Assembly (NCBI GenBank): GCA_019358985.1
Contig: JAHHIJ010000035.1
Coordinates: 1-64,000 of the forward strand
Direction: 5' to 3'
Source of the DNA: Tolypothrix brevis GSE-NOS-MK-07-07A
GTDB taxonomy: Bacteria > Cyanobacteriota > Cyanobacteriia > Cyanobacteriales > Nostocaceae
Length of the DNA: 64,000 bases
Shown here in pieces: positions 18,349 to 27,154 of this stretch. Numbering within the stretch: the first letter of the stretch is position 1; the number at the start of each line of letters is the position of its first letter. The translations under genes and the position numbers were made by a program. The notes under the pieces were generated by a model, which was given only the letters and a program-made list of their open reading frames with translations, was not told the DNA's origin and ran no database searches.

Positions 18349-20328
18349 TTATTTTGCGGCTTGTTCTGTCAGCTTGGTGAGGACTTCATTTGAGCGTTCG
18401 ACGAAGGATTTCATTCCTTCGGCGTCAAAGCCTTTTTGAGACATCAGTGCCAAATCGTAGACGTGTTGGCAAATCATGTTCACCAACTGACCTGTGGGCG
18501 ATTGACCATCACCTTGAATTATACTGCCTTGGTTGAGGTTCGCCAGATTTTGAATCAGGGGGTGAGCGGTATTCACTAGCAAAATGTGGTCTTCGGGAAA
18601 CCCTACGTTTTGTTGCTGCATCATGGCGTTCATTTCTCGCAGACGCCGCAGAATTTCTGGTAATAGTACCATTGCTGGTGGTGTTCCTTGGGGATCGTCT
18701 GATTTCAAAGCTTCGGTGCGGATGTTGAGTCTGGGTTTGTTGAGTGCTTTCTCAAAGAGTTCTTTGACGATTTCACTGCGAGTTTTGTTGGTTACGGGGT
18801 CTACAATTTCGCTCGCTTTGTCTTTATCGAGCAAGGTGTTATCTAAGTCGGAATCTACCCGCGTAAATTTAACATCGTTATATTCTTGCTCTAGAAAGTT
18901 GATAAAGTGGGTATCGATGAAGGAGTCCATAAATAGGACTTCTAAACCTTGGTTTTTATGCAATTCTACGTAGGTAGCTTGCGTTGCCGCATCGGTGCAG
19001 TAGAAAACGCGGTTTTCGTGGTGTTCTTTGTTACGTTCTAGGTATTCTTTGAGGGTGGTGTATGGGGATTCAGGGGTGGAATCAGCCGTTTTAGGGGTGA
19101 CATTTTGCCATGCATCGCCTTCATCTGATTGTACCTGTACTGCTGGGGTATCAGTGGTTTTTTCTGATAGCTTGGCGGTGGTGCGGAAGATGATGATGTC
19201 TTCGACTTGTTTTTTGAATTTGTCGTCGTTGAGAACGCCAAATTTAACGAAGGTGCCTAAGTCTTTCCAGGTGTTAATGTATTGTTCTCGGTTATCGCGA
19301 TAAACTTCTTTTAAGCGATCGCCTACTTTTTTTGCGATATAATCGCCTATTTTCCGCACGGTGCGATCGCTTTGCAAGGCACTCCGCGACACATTCAGGG
19401 GAATATCAGCGCTATCAATTACACCCCGCATCGGAGTCAAAAACTGCGGGATAATTTCTTCGCAGTTGTCACTAACAAAAACTTGGTTACAAAATAGCTT
19501 AATTTGCCCTTTTGTCGCATCCACATCTGGCTTCATCTTCGGAAAATACAAAATCCCGTTGATGATAAACGGATAATCTGTATTCAAATGCACCCACAAC
19601 AGCGGTTCTTCTTGGAAAGGATACAGGTAGCGGTAAAACTCTAAATAATCTTCTTGACTCAAGCTACTGGCAGATTCTCGCCAAGGTGCTTTCTGCCTGT
19701 TTAATACCTCACCCTCCAGTTTGATGGGTACTGGCATGAAATCGCAGTAAGTCTTGACAAGATTCTTAATTCGTGATGATTCTAAATATTCCTCTTCTTC
19801 CTCTTGCAGTGTGAGGGTAATGGTGGTGCCACGAGTTGTCCGGGGTGAATCTTCCAGGGTGTACTCTGGAGAACCATCACAAGTCCAGTGAACAGCTTGG
19901 GAACCTTCTTTATAAGATAAGGTATCAATTTCGACTTTTTGCGCCACCATGAAGGAGGAGTAAAAGCCCAGACCAAAGTGACCGATAATTGGTTGGTCTG
20001 ATTTGCCTTGGTACTTTTGAATAAATTCTTCGGCACTGGAGAAAGCAACTTGGGTGATGTATTTTTTCACCTCATCAGCGGTCATCCCGATGCCGTTGTC
20101 GGTAATGGAGAGGGTTTTGTTGTTTTTGTCAATGGCAATTTCTATTTCTGGTTCACCGATTTCACCTGAATATTCCCCAGCGCGAGATACCATGTTCAGT
20201 TTTTGGATGGCATCTACAGCGTTGGAAACCAGTTCTCGCAAGAATATTTGGTGGTCGGAGTAGAGCGACTTTTTGATAATCGGGAAAATATTCTCAGTAT
20301 GGATACTGATAGTGCCTTGTTCAAGCAT
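18349..20328 (-). CDS. htpG: Molecular chaperone HtpG (Hsp90)
   Basis: I start this protein at the ATG at 20328 (MLEQGTISIHTENIF, 659 aa), with AGGA four nt upstream; the frame is open ten codons further. The N-terminal GHKL ATPase has FLRELVSNAVDA (ATP/Mg Asn), SITDNGIGM and GHFGLGFYSSF; middle and C-terminal Hsp90 domains follow. HtpG is a cytosolic ATP-dependent chaperone, induced by heat and other stress in cyanobacteria. clpB lies nearby on the same strand, but a methyltransferase gene and a repeat array separate them. I did not find a clear CIRCE or heat-shock operator. Confidence 0.96.
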   Translation of the reverse strand: MLEQGTISIHTENIFPIIKKSLYSDHQIFLRELVSNAVDAIQKLNMVSRAGEYSGEIGEPEIEIAIDKNNKTLSITDNGIGMTADEVKKYITQVAFSSAEEFIQKYQGKSDQPIIGHFGLGFYSSFMVAQKVEIDTLSYKEGSQAVHWTCDGSPEYTLEDSPRTTRGTTITLTLQEEEEEYLESSRIKNLVKTYCDFMPVPIKLEGEVLNRQKAPWRESASSLSQEDYLEFYRYLYPFQEEPLLWVHLNTDYPFIINGILYFPKMKPDVDATKGQIKLFCNQVFVSDNCEEIIPQFLTPMRGVIDSADIPLNVSRSALQSDRTVRKIGDYIAKKVGDRLKEVYRDNREQYINTWKDLGTFVKFGVLNDDKFKKQVEDIIIFRTTAKLSEKTTDTPAVQVQSDEGDAWQNVTPKTADSTPESPYTTLKEYLERNKEHHENRVFYCTDAATQATYVELHKNQGLEVLFMDSFIDTHFINFLEQEYNDVKFTRVDSDLDNTLLDKDKASEIVDPVTNKTRSEIVKELFEKALNKPRLNIRTEALKSDDPQGTPPAMVLLPEILRRLREMNAMMQQQNVGFPEDHILLVNTAHPLIQNLANLNQGSIIQGDGQSPTGQLVNMICQHVYDLALMSQKGFDAEGMKSFVERSNEVLTKLTEQAAK

Positions 20329-20535
20329 GATTCCTAATGTTCTGTTTAAGTATCTCAATTATGACTCTGGCAAATACATCATAGCCATCTGCTTTCAAGG
20401 TTAAACCTGAAGAATGCTAAAGAGTATGATACCAATTAGGATTCTAAAGGCATAACTTAGGCGATCGCTTCTTTTTTCAGCGTTGTTTGCCCCCATAGAG
20501 TGATTCGGATTTCCCTACCCCTGCTAAATATCCTC

Positions 20536-21171
20536 CTACTTAGTATTTTTTTCCAATACTAAAAAATAGTGATATGGATGGATGGGGTCGATAAATTCTT
20601 CCTTGATGCTTAATCCTGCTTTGGCAACCGAGTCTAAAATCCGCTTTTTGGGATATCCTTTTAGCCCCATTTCCCAATAATGTTCGTTACAAACTGGTTT
20701 TGTACTCCAAAATTTTGGCACATGAAGTAATAAATACCTTGACCTATGTGCATAAGAATATTTAATTTGAAGTGCCAAAAATTGGGAATTATAGGGAATC
20801 GAAATTACTAAAAATTTCTTTGTAATAAATGCAAGTTGTTTTAAGGCTTCTTCTGATTGTTCATAAGGCAAGTGTTCTAATACCTGAAATAGTACAATCG
20901 CATCAAATTTATCTTTTAGTGTCGAAAAATCATTTGTTAGATCCAAAATTATGTCTGGTTCTAAGTTGGGGTCAATATCAGCAGTGGTGACATTGTAGCC
21001 ATTGCGTTTGAGGATATCCGTTAACAGGGAATTAAAAATCCCAATTTCCAGGATGTTTTTTACCTGTGAGCCTAATGTAAATATTAGACGCAATTGGTGG
21101 TGATAACTAATCAGCCTATCTTTTGATAAATATTCCGAATTTTTCAGGTTTAATGAGCTAATGAGTTGCAT
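20536..21171 (-). CDS. Class I SAM-dependent methyltransferase
   Basis: A 211-aa protein with a Rossmann-like SAM fold: VKNILEIGIFNSLLTDIL takes the place of motif I (the usual GxGxG is degenerate), TTADIDPN gives the acidic residue at the end of strand 2, and FDAIVLFQVLEHLPYE is motif IV with the EHL signature of small-molecule or glycan-linked methyltransferases. The substrate is unknown. It stands alone between clpB and htpG; the 94-bp repeats begin about 165 nt upstream of its start. Confidence 0.75.
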   Translation of the reverse strand: MQLISSLNLKNSEYLSKDRLISYHHQLRLIFTLGSQVKNILEIGIFNSLLTDILKRNGYNVTTADIDPNLEPDIILDLTNDFSTLKDKFDAIVLFQVLEHLPYEQSEEALKQLAFITKKFLVISIPYNSQFLALQIKYSYAHRSRYLLLHVPKFWSTKPVCNEHYWEMGLKGYPKKRILDSVAKAGLSIKEEFIDPIHPYHYFLVLEKNTK

Positions 21172-21299
21172 AAAATGGACTGACTAAAGTTATGGGTGAG
21201 TAATTAAATTTTTCCCAAAAAATCAGTCCGAGTAACAATTTTAGGTTAAAAATATCTTTGTCATTACCAACAGCCTGGGACTTAAGTCCCAGTCTGATA

Positions 21300-21656
21300 G
21301 CTAAAGTCGGATAAATCCGACTCAAATTATATATATTGTAAAGACGTTCAGGCGGAACGTCTCTAGGACGGTTACTATTCTTCCCGCGACTCGGACTCAA
21401 ATTATATCATGTCCGACAAATCATATATATTGTAAAGACGTTCCGGCGGAACGTCTCTACGACGGTTGCTATTCTTCCCGCGACTCGGACTCAAATTATA
21501 TCATGTCCGACAAATCATATATATTGTAAAGACGTTCCGGCGGAACGTCTCTAGGACGGTTACTATTCTTCCCGCGACTCGGACTCAATTATTATTATGT
21601 CCGACAAATCATATATATTGTAAAGACGTTCCGGCGGAACGTCTCTACGACGGTTA
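21300..21656. repeat. 94-bp tandem repeat (about 3.7 copies) derived from the clpB 3' end
   Basis: The string tgtaaagacgtt recurs at 21337, 21431, 21525 and 21619, exactly 94 bp apart. Each unit contains a hairpin of arms agacgttcc / ggaacgtct with loop ggc (the first copy has one change), the string actattcttcccgcgac and an AT-rich ttatatcatgtccgac segment. The string actattcttc is the complement of the final codons of clpB (Glu-Glu-stop plus two bases), so each unit carries a copy of the clpB end. The last copy runs into the real clpB stop. Confidence 0.92.
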
Positions 21657-24314
21657 CTATTCTTCGCGCGACAATGTGGTAATTTGTGACACTGGCACCT
21701 TAGCGGTCACTTTTTTGTTAAAGGTGAGTCCGTTATCGCCTTTGTCGATTATAATAGTGTCGCCAGAGATAAAGGTGTTCTCTAACAACTTGGTAGCGAT
21801 CGCATTTTCTACTTCTCGCTGAATTGCCCGTTTGATGGGACGTGCGCCATAAACTGGATCGTAACCGATTTCTACTAGGCGATCGCACGCCGCTTGCGAT
21901 ATCTCCAATGATATTTTTTGGTCTGCTAGTAAATTTTGCACCCGTTTGAGTTGAATCTGGACGATATGCCGCATTTCCGCACGACTGAGGGTGTGGAAAA
22001 TAATTATATCATCGACGCGGTTAAGAAACTCTGGGCGAAAGTGCGATCGCAAAGCTTCTGTTACCCGCTTTTGCATCATGTCATATTTGGAGTCATCACC
22101 AGATACATCCAAAATGTATTCGCTACCGATGTTACTGGTCATGACAATGACGGTGTTTCTAAAATCAACTAATCTCCCCTGCGAATCAGTAATTCTACCG
22201 TCATCTAAAACCTGTAACAAAAGGTTAAATACGTCAGGATGCGCTTTTTCCACTTCATCCAAAAGCACCACCGAATAAGGACGACGGCGAATCGCTTCCG
22301 AAAGTTGACCGCCTTCTTCATAGCCTACATATCCGGGAGGCGCTCCCACTAAGCGGGAAACCGAATGTTTCTCCATATACTCGGACATATCTAAGCGCAC
22401 CAATGCATCACTAGAATCAAAGAGAAACTGCGCTAATGTCCGTGCTAGCTCGGTTTTCCCCACTCCAGTGGGTCCCATGAACAAAAATGATCCAATTGGA
22501 CGACCTGGGTCTTTCATCCCCGCACGAGCGCGACGAATTGCCGCTGATACCGCTGCTACAGCTTCCTCTTGCCCAATAACTCGTTCGTGCAAATGGCTTT
22601 CTAATTGCAGTAACTTTTGCCGTTCTGATTCCAAAAGGCGATTTACGGGAATTCCTGTCCATTTGGCGACGATTTCGGCAATATCAGCTTCAGTGACTTG
22701 TTCCCGCAGTAAGGTAGTACCTTGGTTTTGAGTTTCCAGAAGTTGCGCTTCTTTGACTTCCAACTCCCGCTGTACTCGCTCCAAATCGTCATATTTTAGC
22801 TTGGCAGCTTTATTAAGATCGTAAGCGCGTTCGGCTTGCTCAATTTGTACCCGCAGCGCTTCTTCTTGTTTCTTTAACGCGCTGATAGCTTCTAATACCT
22901 GCTTTTCGCCTTGCCATTGCTCATTAAATTTCTGCTGTTTTTCAGTTAAATTGGCGATTTCTTGCTCAATTCGGTCTAAACGCTCTTTTGTTTGCGGCGT
23001 ACCTTTCTCTTCCCCAGCCAATGACAGCTTTTCCATTTCTAGCTGCATTAAACGACGGTCAACAATTTCTAATTCCGCAGGTTTGGAGGTAATTTCCATT
23101 TTCAACTGTGCTGCGGCTTCGTCTACTAAGTCGATCGCTTTATCTGGCAAAAAGCGATCGCTTATATATCTTGATGATAATGTAGCGGCTGCGACTAACG
23201 CCGAATCAGAAATCTTTACATTATGATGCACTTCGTAACGTTCTTTCAAACCGCGTAAAATGGAAATGGTATTTTCCACGCTCGGCTGATCCACAAATAC
23301 TTGCTGAAAACGTCTTTCTAATGCGGCGTCTTTTTCGATATACTTACGGTATTCATCCAAAGTTGTCGCGCCAATACAACGCAGTTCTCCCCGCGCTAAC
23401 ATTGGTTTGAGTAAATTCCCGGCATCCATTGCTCCTTGTTGGTTAGAACCTGTACCAACAACGGTATGCAACTCGTCAATAAATAAAACTATTTGACCGT
23501 TTGATTCAGTAACTTCACGTAAAACTGCTTTTAAACGGTCTTCAAATTCACCTCGATATTTTGCCCCAGCAATCAAACTACCCATATCTAGGGAAATTAA
23601 CTGGCGGTTTTTCAAAGATTCGGGAACGTCACCGTTAACCATGCGCTGTGCTAATGCTTCAGCGATCGCTGTTTTACCTACCCCAGGTTCCCCAATTAAT
23701 ACCGGGTTATTCTTACTGCGGCGCGATAATACTTGAATTACGCGGCGAATTTCATCATCGCGTCCTATTACGGGGTCTAGCCTACCAGCTTTTGCTTGTT
23801 CTGTCAAGTCTCTACCGAACTTTTGCAAAGCTTCGTAACGAGATTCTGGAGCTTGATCGGTTACTTTTTGGCTACCACGAACGGTTTTGATCGTCGCTTC
23901 TAACTTTGAAGAATCCAAATTAAAAGCTTTGAACATTTTGCGTCCGATGCGATCGTCTTCGGCAAAAGCCAGAAGCATGTGTTCTACAGAAATGAAGGAA
24001 TCCTTCATTCTAACTTTGGTTTCTTCGGCTCGGTCTAACATCATATCTAAATTGCGACCAAGATAAAGCTGTTCATTTTTGCCAACTTTCGGCTGACGTT
24101 GGATAAATGCTTCAACTTGCTGCTGCAAACGGAACGGATCAACCTCACATCGTCCGAGGATTCGTGTTGCTAATCCTGTGGGTTCTTCTAATAAAGCAAT
24201 CATTAAATGTTCAACATCTAATTGCTGTTGTTGATAAGCACGAACTACATCCTGAGATTTAACGATCGCTTCCCAGGCTTTATCAGTAAATTTATTTGGA
24301 TCTGTAGGCTGCAT
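21657..24314 (-). CDS. clpB: ATP-dependent disaggregase ClpB
   Basis: 885 aa from the ATG at 24314 ([17 protein letters not shown]); the frame is open 20 codons further but that part does not look like ClpB. Order: Clp N-domain, AAA1 with Walker [10 protein letters not shown] and Walker B LFIDELHT, the long coiled-coil middle domain (about residues 400-525), AAA2 with GPTGVGKTE and the [19 protein letters not shown] loop, and a C-terminal D2-small domain. It works with DnaK to dissolve aggregates after heat stress. The middle domain distinguishes it from ClpC. Its final codons lie at the border of the 94-bp repeats. Confidence 0.96.
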   Translation of the reverse strand: MQPTDPNKFTDKAWEAIVKSQDVVRAYQQQQLDVEHLMIALLEEPTGLATRILGRCEVDPFRLQQQVEAFIQRQPKVGKNEQLYLGRNLDMMLDRAEETKVRMKDSFISVEHMLLAFAEDDRIGRKMFKAFNLDSSKLEATIKTVRGSQKVTDQAPESRYEALQKFGRDLTEQAKAGRLDPVIGRDDEIRRVIQVLSRRSKNNPVLIGEPGVGKTAIAEALAQRMVNGDVPESLKNRQLISLDMGSLIAGAKYRGEFEDRLKAVLREVTESNGQIVLFIDELHTVVGTGSNQQGAMDAGNLLKPMLARGELRCIGATTLDEYRKYIEKDAALERRFQQVFVDQPSVENTISILRGLKERYEVHHNVKISDSALVAAATLSSRYISDRFLPDKAIDLVDEAAAQLKMEITSKPAELEIVDRRLMQLEMEKLSLAGEEKGTPQTKERLDRIEQEIANLTEKQQKFNEQWQGEKQVLEAISALKKQEEALRVQIEQAERAYDLNKAAKLKYDDLERVQRELEVKEAQLLETQNQGTTLLREQVTEADIAEIVAKWTGIPVNRLLESERQKLLQLESHLHERVIGQEEAVAAVSAAIRRARAGMKDPGRPIGSFLFMGPTGVGKTELARTLAQFLFDSSDALVRLDMSEYMEKHSVSRLVGAPPGYVGYEEGGQLSEAIRRRPYSVVLLDEVEKAHPDVFNLLLQVLDDGRITDSQGRLVDFRNTVIVMTSNIGSEYILDVSGDDSKYDMMQKRVTEALRSHFRPEFLNRVDDIIIFHTLSRAEMRHIVQIQLKRVQNLLADQKISLEISQAACDRLVEIGYDPVYGARPIKRAIQREVENAIATKLLENTFISGDTIIIDKGDNGLTFNKKVTAKVPVSQITTLSREE

Positions 24315-24352
24315 CTTTAAATAATTTAGGATTTTAGATTTTAAATTGGTAA

Positions 24353-24450
24353 TTGGGCATTGGGCAATGGGCAATGGGCATTGGTAATAATTCTTTTTCT
24401 AGTTCCCAGTCCCCAGTCCCCAGTCCCCAGTCCCTATTCCCCATTCCCTA
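24353..24450. repeat. Heptamer-type short tandem repeats
   Basis: Between clpB and the porin gene, attgggc/aatgggc units are followed by four ccccagt heptamers and then ccctattccccattccc. These short tandem repeats are typical of heterocystous cyanobacteria. They fill the whole spacer upstream of clpB, so any clpB promoter must lie within or beyond them. Confidence 0.8.
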
Positions 24451-24452
24451 AT

Positions 24453-26204
24453 TTAAAACGAAAACACCGTTCTGAGTGTACTTTGCCAGATGGTGCCGTT
24501 GGAGCTATCGTTATTAGGGTTGCTCACTAGTGATAGTATAGGGGTTATACTTACATTGTCGTTTAACTGTAGATTATAGAATGCCTCGAAGTTAGTTTGG
24601 GTAGCGTCACCAAAAGCTTCAGCAACAAAAGGTTGACCGATCGCTACACCGGCTACGGTTCCGGGAAGAACGAAGTTACGCAAACCCACACCAATAGCCC
24701 AACTTAAAGGCTGTAAATCTATATTTTGGTTGATGGCAGTGTTAAATCCTTGGTAGTTACCGACTCCCAAGCGAGTAAAAATTCCGGTGTTGCGATTTAA
24801 ACTATATTCGGCATTGACCCCAAAGGCGTTAATATCAGTGTTGTTAATTTCCGCATTAGTATATTGTAGCCGCAATGCGAAGCGCGAACTTGGGGAATAT
24901 TCCACTTCGACACTGGCTTGACGGCGATCGCCAAATAAACCTCCGTTTGTGGTTGAATTAGATTGATTGGCGTTGCCGGCGATGTAAAGCGATCGCACGG
25001 TGAATTTGCTATTTTTCGGTTTCCATGCGATGGCAGCACCGGCACCACCATCTCGATCTATTTGATTTTGAACAATCAGAGGGTTATTGATCAAAAAGGT
25101 GGAACTAAAATCAACCGCTTCGTTGTTAGCGTATTTATTGCGATCTATAAAATCCCGTGGTAGCATTTTTGCGCCAACGGTGACAGCTAAATCTGGAGAG
25201 GGACGAAACGAGTAGTATAATCGCCTTAGACGTAAGTTTTCGTCTACGTTGGTGTAATCGAGTCCTCCATAATTGCCGATAAAGCCGCTGTTTGCCAAAT
25301 TATTAGAATTTTCCTGCTGTGCCAAATTTATCGCATCAGCGCCATTATTACCAGATTCTAACTGAGTGACAAGTAAATCTTTTTCGTTAAAGCTGGTATT
25401 GAGATTTAACCGGGAACGGGCGACTATAGTACTGTTAGCATCACTACCGCTGGTGGGGGCAAAAATTAATTGACCTTTAAGGGTTGTTGTGGTAGAGAAT
25501 TGACGTGCTTCGAGATAATTTGCGCGATCGCTTGTTGTGTTGACACGTTTTTGCAAATCATCTAAAGCAGACCGATATTCTTTTTGTAAGCGTCGTAAGG
25601 TGATAATATCTTCTTGAATGTATTGATCGCCGATCGCTGTAGCAATCAACCCTTCAACTTTATCTAAAGTAGCCGCTAAACCTGCGGCAAATTCATCACG
25701 CGTCAGAGGACGATTGCCTTTAAAAGTGCCATCGCTAAAACCAGAGATAATATTATAGCGTTCCATAAGCGATCGCAATGCCTGATAAGCCCAATCTGTT
25801 GGTTGAACATCAGACAATTGAGAAACCGAAGTTTGCGGAGTTAAAAACTCAGAATCTGCCTCCACATTACCAGATTGATTTGCTACTTCGACAGTTGGGA
25901 ATTGGGCATTTATCTGGCTTATCTCCCCTTCCAGATTCATCTGTGCCTTTAATGGCAAGCAAGTCTGGAGGAATGTAGTGATAATACTTACTGCCACAAT
26001 CCAATAGGACTTACTCGTACTAGGCACTAAAGTGCCTAAAATAAGCGCTAAAGCGCTTACTACGAGTTTATATTTATCTTTCTTGTGCGATCGCGTAAGT
26101 TCTATCCAATAAAACTTGCGTCGGTTGCTGATAGTTTTGCAACCGACTAAGTTCTCAGACGACAACTTTTGAGAATTAATTTTTTGCCGCAGATATTGCT
26201 TCAC
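24453..26204 (-). CDS. SLH-domain iron-uptake-type porin (OprB-like)
   Basis: A 583-aa outer-membrane protein; the GTG at 26204 is the furthest start and is uncertain. A hydrophobic export segment (YWIVAVSIITTFLQT, near residues 67-82) ends near LPLKAQ. An SLH domain follows near residue 130 (DVQPTDWAYQALRSLMERY, then ISGFSDGTFKGNRPLTRDEFAAGLA), then a short coiled coil and an OprB-like beta barrel ending in the aromatic residue of TVFSF. The SLH domain binds peptidoglycan-linked glycan and anchors the barrel. Such porins are the main outer-membrane channels of cyanobacteria; several are implicated in inorganic ion uptake. A palindromic repeat lies in its leader (26013-26067). Confidence 0.87.
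   Translation of the reverse strand: MKQYLRQKINSQKLSSENLVGCKTISNRRKFYWIELTRSHKKDKYKLVVSALALILGTLVPSTSKSYWIVAVSIITTFLQTCLPLKAQMNLEGEISQINAQFPTVEVANQSGNVEADSEFLTPQTSVSQLSDVQPTDWAYQALRSLMERYNIISGFSDGTFKGNRPLTRDEFAAGLAATLDKVEGLIATAIGDQYIQEDIITLRRLQKEYRSALDDLQKRVNTTSDRANYLEARQFSTTTTLKGQLIFAPTSGSDANSTIVARSRLNLNTSFNEKDLLVTQLESGNNGADAINLAQQENSNNLANSGFIGNYGGLDYTNVDENLRLRRLYYSFRPSPDLAVTVGAKMLPRDFIDRNKYANNEAVDFSSTFLINNPLIVQNQIDRDGGAGAAIAWKPKNSKFTVRSLYIAGNANQSNSTTNGGLFGDRRQASVEVEYSPSSRFALRLQYTNAEINNTDINAFGVNAEYSLNRNTGIFTRLGVGNYQGFNTAINQNIDLQPLSWAIGVGLRNFVLPGTVAGVAIGQPFVAEAFGDATQTNFEAFYNLQLNDNVSITPILSLVSNPNNDSSNGTIWQSTLRTVFSF
26013..26067. repeat. Palindromic repeat inside the porin leader
   Basis: Outer arms actcgta / tacgagt enclose two adjacent hairpins, taggcact-aa-agtgccta and aagcgct-aa-agcgctt. 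It is read through by the porin reading frame, coding part of the segment LVVSALALILGTLVPSTSK just before the export helix. The gcgctaaagcgcttactac part is shared with the palindromes at 3398-3435 and 17493-17530. Confidence 0.75.
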
Positions 26205-26232
26205 GCGAAATTTTACCTATGGAACAATATAA

Positions 26233-26667
26233 TTACTGAGTTACAAGTTTTTCTTGTGACTCCTGTTTCGCATTTGAACCCTGAGTACTGAGTTCAATAA
26301 GTTCTACTTTGTACCCATCTGGATCTTCGACAAAAGCAATTACCGTTGAACCGTGTTTCATCGGTCCTGGTTCTCGGACTACTTTAGCACCAGTCTTTTT
26401 GATTTCGTCACAGGTAGAGTAAATATCATCGACTCCTAAGGCAATGTGACCGTAAGCATTTCCTAAGTCGTATTTTTCCACACCCCAGTTGTAAGTGAGT
26501 TCTAGCACCGTATTGTCTGTTTCGTCACCGTAACCGACAAAAGCGAGGGTAAATTCTCCACCTGGATAATCTTTTCGTCGCAGTAACTTCATTCCCAGGA
26601 CATCGCAATAAAATTTTAAGGATTCTTCGAGGTTGCCGACGCGTAACATTGTGTGTAGTAAGCGCAT
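26233..26667 (-). CDS. gloA: Lactoylglutathione lyase (glyoxalase I)
   Basis: 144 aa from the ATG at 26667 ([17 protein letters not shown]), supported by AAAAAGG five nt upstream; the frame is open ten codons further. The four metal ligands of the family are visible: H5 in LLHTML, Glu in TVLELTYN, His in YGHIALGV and Glu in YKVELIEL. The enzyme converts the methylglyoxal-glutathione hemithioacetal to S-lactoylglutathione in the cytoplasm. It is a single gene on the same strand as the porin, 29 nt apart. Confidence 0.95.
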   Translation of the reverse strand: MRLLHTMLRVGNLEESLKFYCDVLGMKLLRRKDYPGGEFTLAFVGYGDETDNTVLELTYNWGVEKYDLGNAYGHIALGVDDIYSTCDEIKKTGAKVVREPGPMKHGSTVIAFVEDPDGYKVELIELSTQGSNAKQESQEKLVTQ

Positions 26668-27154
26668 AATACCTTTTTGTGTTTGGTTGGATGGCAATTG
26701 GACTTATAGCATAAATATATATAAAACTTACGCACCGTGACGCAATTACGTCCGTTGCGATCGCGAAGAGAAGCAATCTCAAACCTTGATTTTACATTAG
26801 ACATAGAAGTGAAAATTAATTATGCGTTCACCATAACCCTCGTAGAGACGCGAAATTTCGCGTCTCTACATAGATGTCTATTGAGAGTGCGTAATACCGA
26901 TTATTCTATGTAAAATCCTGCACAATTAGTGCAAACTTTTTCTCAATGTAATGAGCGATCGCCATAAAATTACTTTGGAATAGCTAATATCATGTCCGCA
27001 ACCGTCGTAAAGACGTAGCACTGCTACGTCTCTACATTGTTTTTCACTTCTTGTGTCTAATAGGAAAATTTCTTTGTCTGTAATGACTAGATGAGATGTT
27101 GTAGTGGTACTAGTGATAGTACGGGCTTATAGAAACCATTATATTTATTCTGTA
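26668..27154. other. Intergenic region with two MITE-family elements
   Basis: A 487-bp spacer between divergent gloA and the CHAT-nSTAND gene. It contains a complete ttagacat element at 26797-26880 (palindrome core cgaaatttcg) and a partial one at about 27000-27064 (core tagcactgcta). Apart from these I see no gene. Confidence 0.65.
26797..26880. mobile_element. MITE with ttagacat / atgtcta ends
   Basis: An 84-bp copy: ttagacat, then gtgaaaattaattatgcgtt, the palindrome gtagagacg-cgaaatttcg-cgtctctac, and an end tagatgtcta. The outer ends are inverted repeats. Its inner core differs from the tagcagtgcta type yet remains a perfect palindrome. Confidence 0.7.

Noticed and set aside
18584-19303. 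Long frames on the plus strand within htpG
   Set aside because: They are antisense shadows of htpG with Ser/Arg-rich composition.
21158-21400. 80-codon frame upstream of the methyltransferase
   Set aside because: It is composed of the 94-bp repeat (antisense to copies of the clpB end) and overlaps the methyltransferase start; no family features.
21300-21656. 94-bp repeats as CRISPR or as a regulatory RNA array
   Set aside because: The full unit is repeated with no unique spacers, and it contains the clpB end; tandem duplication explains it.
26525-26804. Frames antisense to or upstream of gloA
   Set aside because: They overlap gloA in another frame or run over a repeat element; no conserved motif.
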